From NCBI RefSeq assembly GCF_014524565.1, contig NZ_CP060139.1, positions 1,557,501 through 1,621,500 on the forward strand: a DNA stretch of 64,000 bases, read 5' to 3'. Position numbers and translations under genes: made by a program. The stretch's first letter is position 1. Each line of letters begins with the position of its first letter. The stretch is from Croceimicrobium hydrocarbonivorans (GTDB lineage: Bacteria; Bacteroidota; Bacteroidia; Flavobacteriales; Schleiferiaceae). This document shows, piece by piece, positions 62,388 through 64,000 of this stretch. The notes below the pieces were generated by a model. The model made no database searches and was not told where the DNA came from. It saw nothing but the letters and a program-made list of their open reading frames with translations.

Positions 62388-63325
62388 TAGTATAGATTAT
62401 TGGCAGCAATGAATTCGGCGAGTTCCTTTTCTAAATGATAATTACAGGGATTCGAAACCATTCCGAATTGCCCTTGAGGATTGACCTCAAAAAAGATGAA
62501 ATTGTTGTTGGGATCGACCGCAAAATCCAATGAGCCCCAATTGAGATCGCAGGCTTTCATGAAGCTTCTAATTCGATTCTCCATCTCCTTGGGCAGCTGA
62601 AAGGGAATCGATCGATTGCGATTTTTAAGATTGTAGTTTCGAAAGTCCACCTTCGTTTGCTCGGAAGACTGACTAAATATGGCCATTGACCAACATTTCC
62701 CATTGAGGTAAAAGGTCCTGATTTCGTATTGTTTCTCTACCATTTTTTGGAAGAGGCCAAAATGAAATACTTCGGGAAGCTTCTCTACTTCCTCGAGGCT
62801 AATGGCTCGGGTATAAGATAGTCTGGGCTTCTGCTTTCCCTCGGGATCATAATAGGTATAGGGAAATGCCAAGGGCTTGGTAATCACCGAACCCTCTTTC
62901 TCTATAAATGCCTGTACATCCTTTCGATTATTGCTAATCAGACTTTCTGGAATCTGCAGGCCATGTTGAACAGCGTAGTATAACTGACGTGGCTTTTCTA
63001 CCGCTCTATACAGACTTGGAATTTGACTTCGCAGGGCCTCCAAATCATAAATCGCCATGAGATCTCCCTCGAGATTTTTCTCAAGACCTGGCAAGTCGGG
63101 ATTGGGTTCAAACCTGGCTTTAGACCAATTGCGCAACCAATAGGTATCTTTTCGCTCTCCGGCTCTGCTTTGGCTCTCAATGTTGTAGGTTCTGGAAATC
63201 ACTGCCTCGCCTGTTAGCGCTATGCTTTCCGGAAACACTCTTTTAAATGGTATATCAGAAAAGTGCAGCCAGTCTAATACGCGATCTACACTTCCTTCAT
63301 CTCTCCTTGAATATATTGTAACCAT
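62387..63325 (-). CDS. gwsG: ATP-grasp peptide maturase of a grasp-with-spasm system
   Basis: 312 residues. Resembles microviridin-type (MvdD-like) ATP-grasp ligases: N-terminal 'TIYSRRDEGSVDRVLDWL', Lys150 in 'GSVITKPLAFPYTYYD', 'EIRTFYLNGKCWSMAIFSQS', 'DFRNYNLKNRNRSIPFQLP', Asp267 in 'LNWGSLDFAVD', and the Mg site 'FFEVNPQGQFG' (Glu280, Asn282). Such enzymes form ester or amide crosslinks between side chains of a precursor (graspetides). A strong Shine-Dalgarno-like GGGGGAG directly precedes the ATG. Start is 6 bp after the upstream gene's stop. Confidence 0.9.
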   Translation of the reverse strand: MVTIYSRRDEGSVDRVLDWLHFSDIPFKRVFPESIALTGEAVISRTYNIESQSRAGERKDTYWLRNWSKARFEPNPDLPGLEKNLEGDLMAIYDLEALRSQIPSLYRAVEKPRQLYYAVQHGLQIPESLISNNRKDVQAFIEKEGSVITKPLAFPYTYYDPEGKQKPRLSYTRAISLEEVEKLPEVFHFGLFQKMVEKQYEIRTFYLNGKCWSMAIFSQSSEQTKVDFRNYNLKNRNRSIPFQLPKEMENRIRSFMKACDLNWGSLDFAVDPNNNFIFFEVNPQGQFGMVSNPCNYHLEKELAEFIAANNLY

Positions 63326-63331
63326 CTCCCC

Positions 63332-64000
63332 CTATTCTATTACTAAGACATTCGCATATACTATGGGATTTGCCACTAAAAAATCTTTGCGTTCTTTCAA
63401 TCTGCGCCAACCCTCAAAATCACCGGGTCTTTGATACCAGCCTAAATAGTCTTCGAACTTGCAATGGTGCTCTGCCAAACAAAAATGATTGATGGGTTCT
63501 AATCGGCGCCGGCCCAGATTCGAAAAGGACTCCAACTCCGGAGTCTGTTCTGGTAGCCATTCAATAACGGCATAAAGCCCTTTGGAACTAAAGGGAATCC
63601 GCAATGAGTCTAGATCAAAATAGAGCCATCCCCCTTGATCTTGGCTCAAAGCCTTAATCTCCGATCCGGCAATTATCTTCCCCGGCCTTTGGTCTGAAGC
63701 ATCGGAGACCTCGCAAAAGAAAATTCGGAAGGGATGCTCTCCTTTCGAGCTTTCGCTGATTAATAATCCGAAGCGCCAGAGAATCCCTTGCTTCACATCC
63801 TCATCGGGCTCCAGCAAAACAGCCGATCTATTGCCGGGCCTCCTGCATATATAAATGTCCTCAGACTTACGATAGGTTCCGGTTTCAAAATATTCAGCTT
63901 CTTGAGGATCAATCGGCATCACGGTAACCTCATTAAGATACATAGGATCCGGCTCGAGAAAAATGGTATCCAGGGCTTCCGAAAATACCAGGGGAAAATT
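63332..64000 (-). CDS. Carboxypeptidase-regulatory-like domain protein, 5' end cut by window edge
   Basis: 222 residues visible; the frame stays open to base 64000 on the minus strand, so an internal ATG at 63943 is not the true start. The edge sequence 'DTIFLEPDPMYLNEVTVMP' is the end of a CarboxypepD_reg-like domain; it is followed by a beta-sandwich region with 'PFRIFFCEVSD...PGKIIAGSEI', 'WLYFDLDSLRIPFSSKGLYAVIEWL'. Exported or surface protein probably. 6 bp from gwsG, hence part of the same transcript; its relation to peptide maturation is unknown. Confidence 0.65.
   Translation of the reverse strand, partial: NFPLVFSEALDTIFLEPDPMYLNEVTVMPIDPQEAEYFETGTYRKSEDIYICRRPGNRSAVLLEPDEDVKQGILWRFGLLISESSKGEHPFRIFFCEVSDASDQRPGKIIAGSEIKALSQDQGGWLYFDLDSLRIPFSSKGLYAVIEWLPEQTPELESFSNLGRRRLEPINHFCLAEHHCKFEDYLGWYQRPGDFEGWRRLKERKDFLVANPIVYANVLVIE

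Overview
The window reads as a chromosomal segment of a Bacteroidota bacterium, most likely Flavobacteriales (a marine Cryomorphaceae/Schleiferiaceae-type relative is possible but not shown). The evidence is a SusC/SusD pair, type IX secretion sorting domains on two secreted proteins, promoters with the Bacteroidetes -7 element TAnnTTTG, and many small lipoproteins. I see no rRNA, tRNA, CRISPR array, transposase or phage gene.

Left edge to 25.1 kb. After a truncated TolC-type efflux protein comes a complete maltodextrin/starch utilisation locus. It holds an outer-membrane susC-susD operon with two accessory exported proteins (minus strand), a secreted esterase, and a NUDIX-winged-helix regulator of the NrtR family. 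Next is a plus-strand operon pfkA - gap - BadF-type sugar kinase - beta-phosphoglucomutase - GH65 phosphorylase. It is followed by an FGE-like protein, a GH13 - GH13 lipoprotein - SLC45/GPH-type transporter operon, a divergent third GH13, and a T9SS-secreted protein with four carbohydrate-binding-like repeats. The inferred route is surface capture and trimming, SusC import, periplasmic GH13 cleavage, transport, phosphorolysis to glucose plus beta-glucose-1-phosphate, then glycolysis. A 17-bp palindrome AGTGTA-N5-TACACT occurs four times, each time in a promoter region of this locus, and is the obvious operator for the NUDIX regulator.

25.1-52.2 kb is mostly housekeeping or general accessory content: a PhnA-type zinc ribbon protein, a methyltransferase, a CsgG/LpoB-like lipid-envelope protein, two coupled regulators (HTH and WYL), a monooxygenase-like small protein, and an alpha-2-macroglobulin/PbpC pair. 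Then follow a chain of mixed genes ending in a tandem GH26-like protein, a T9SS-secreted M4 metalloprotease, two tandem PPK2 kinases, and several exported proteins of unknown role.

52.2 kb to the right edge is an accessory region, transcribed almost entirely leftwards. Its core is a grasp-with-spasm RiPP locus: a carboxypeptidase-regulatory-like protein (cut by the window edge), the ATP-grasp maturase, a previously unlisted 53-codon ORF, and the SPASM maturase without a radical-SAM cysteine motif. A C39-peptidase ABC exporter and an HlyD-type fusion protein follow. The genes overlap or nearly abut. A DUF6624-type exported protein and five small exported proteins of unknown function lie directly downstream.

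Two other regulatory patterns stand out: a CACTT-GCGAA-AAGTG palindrome found three times in intergenic DNA, and four TTAA-centred units at an exact 11-bp period upstream of a small membrane protein gene.
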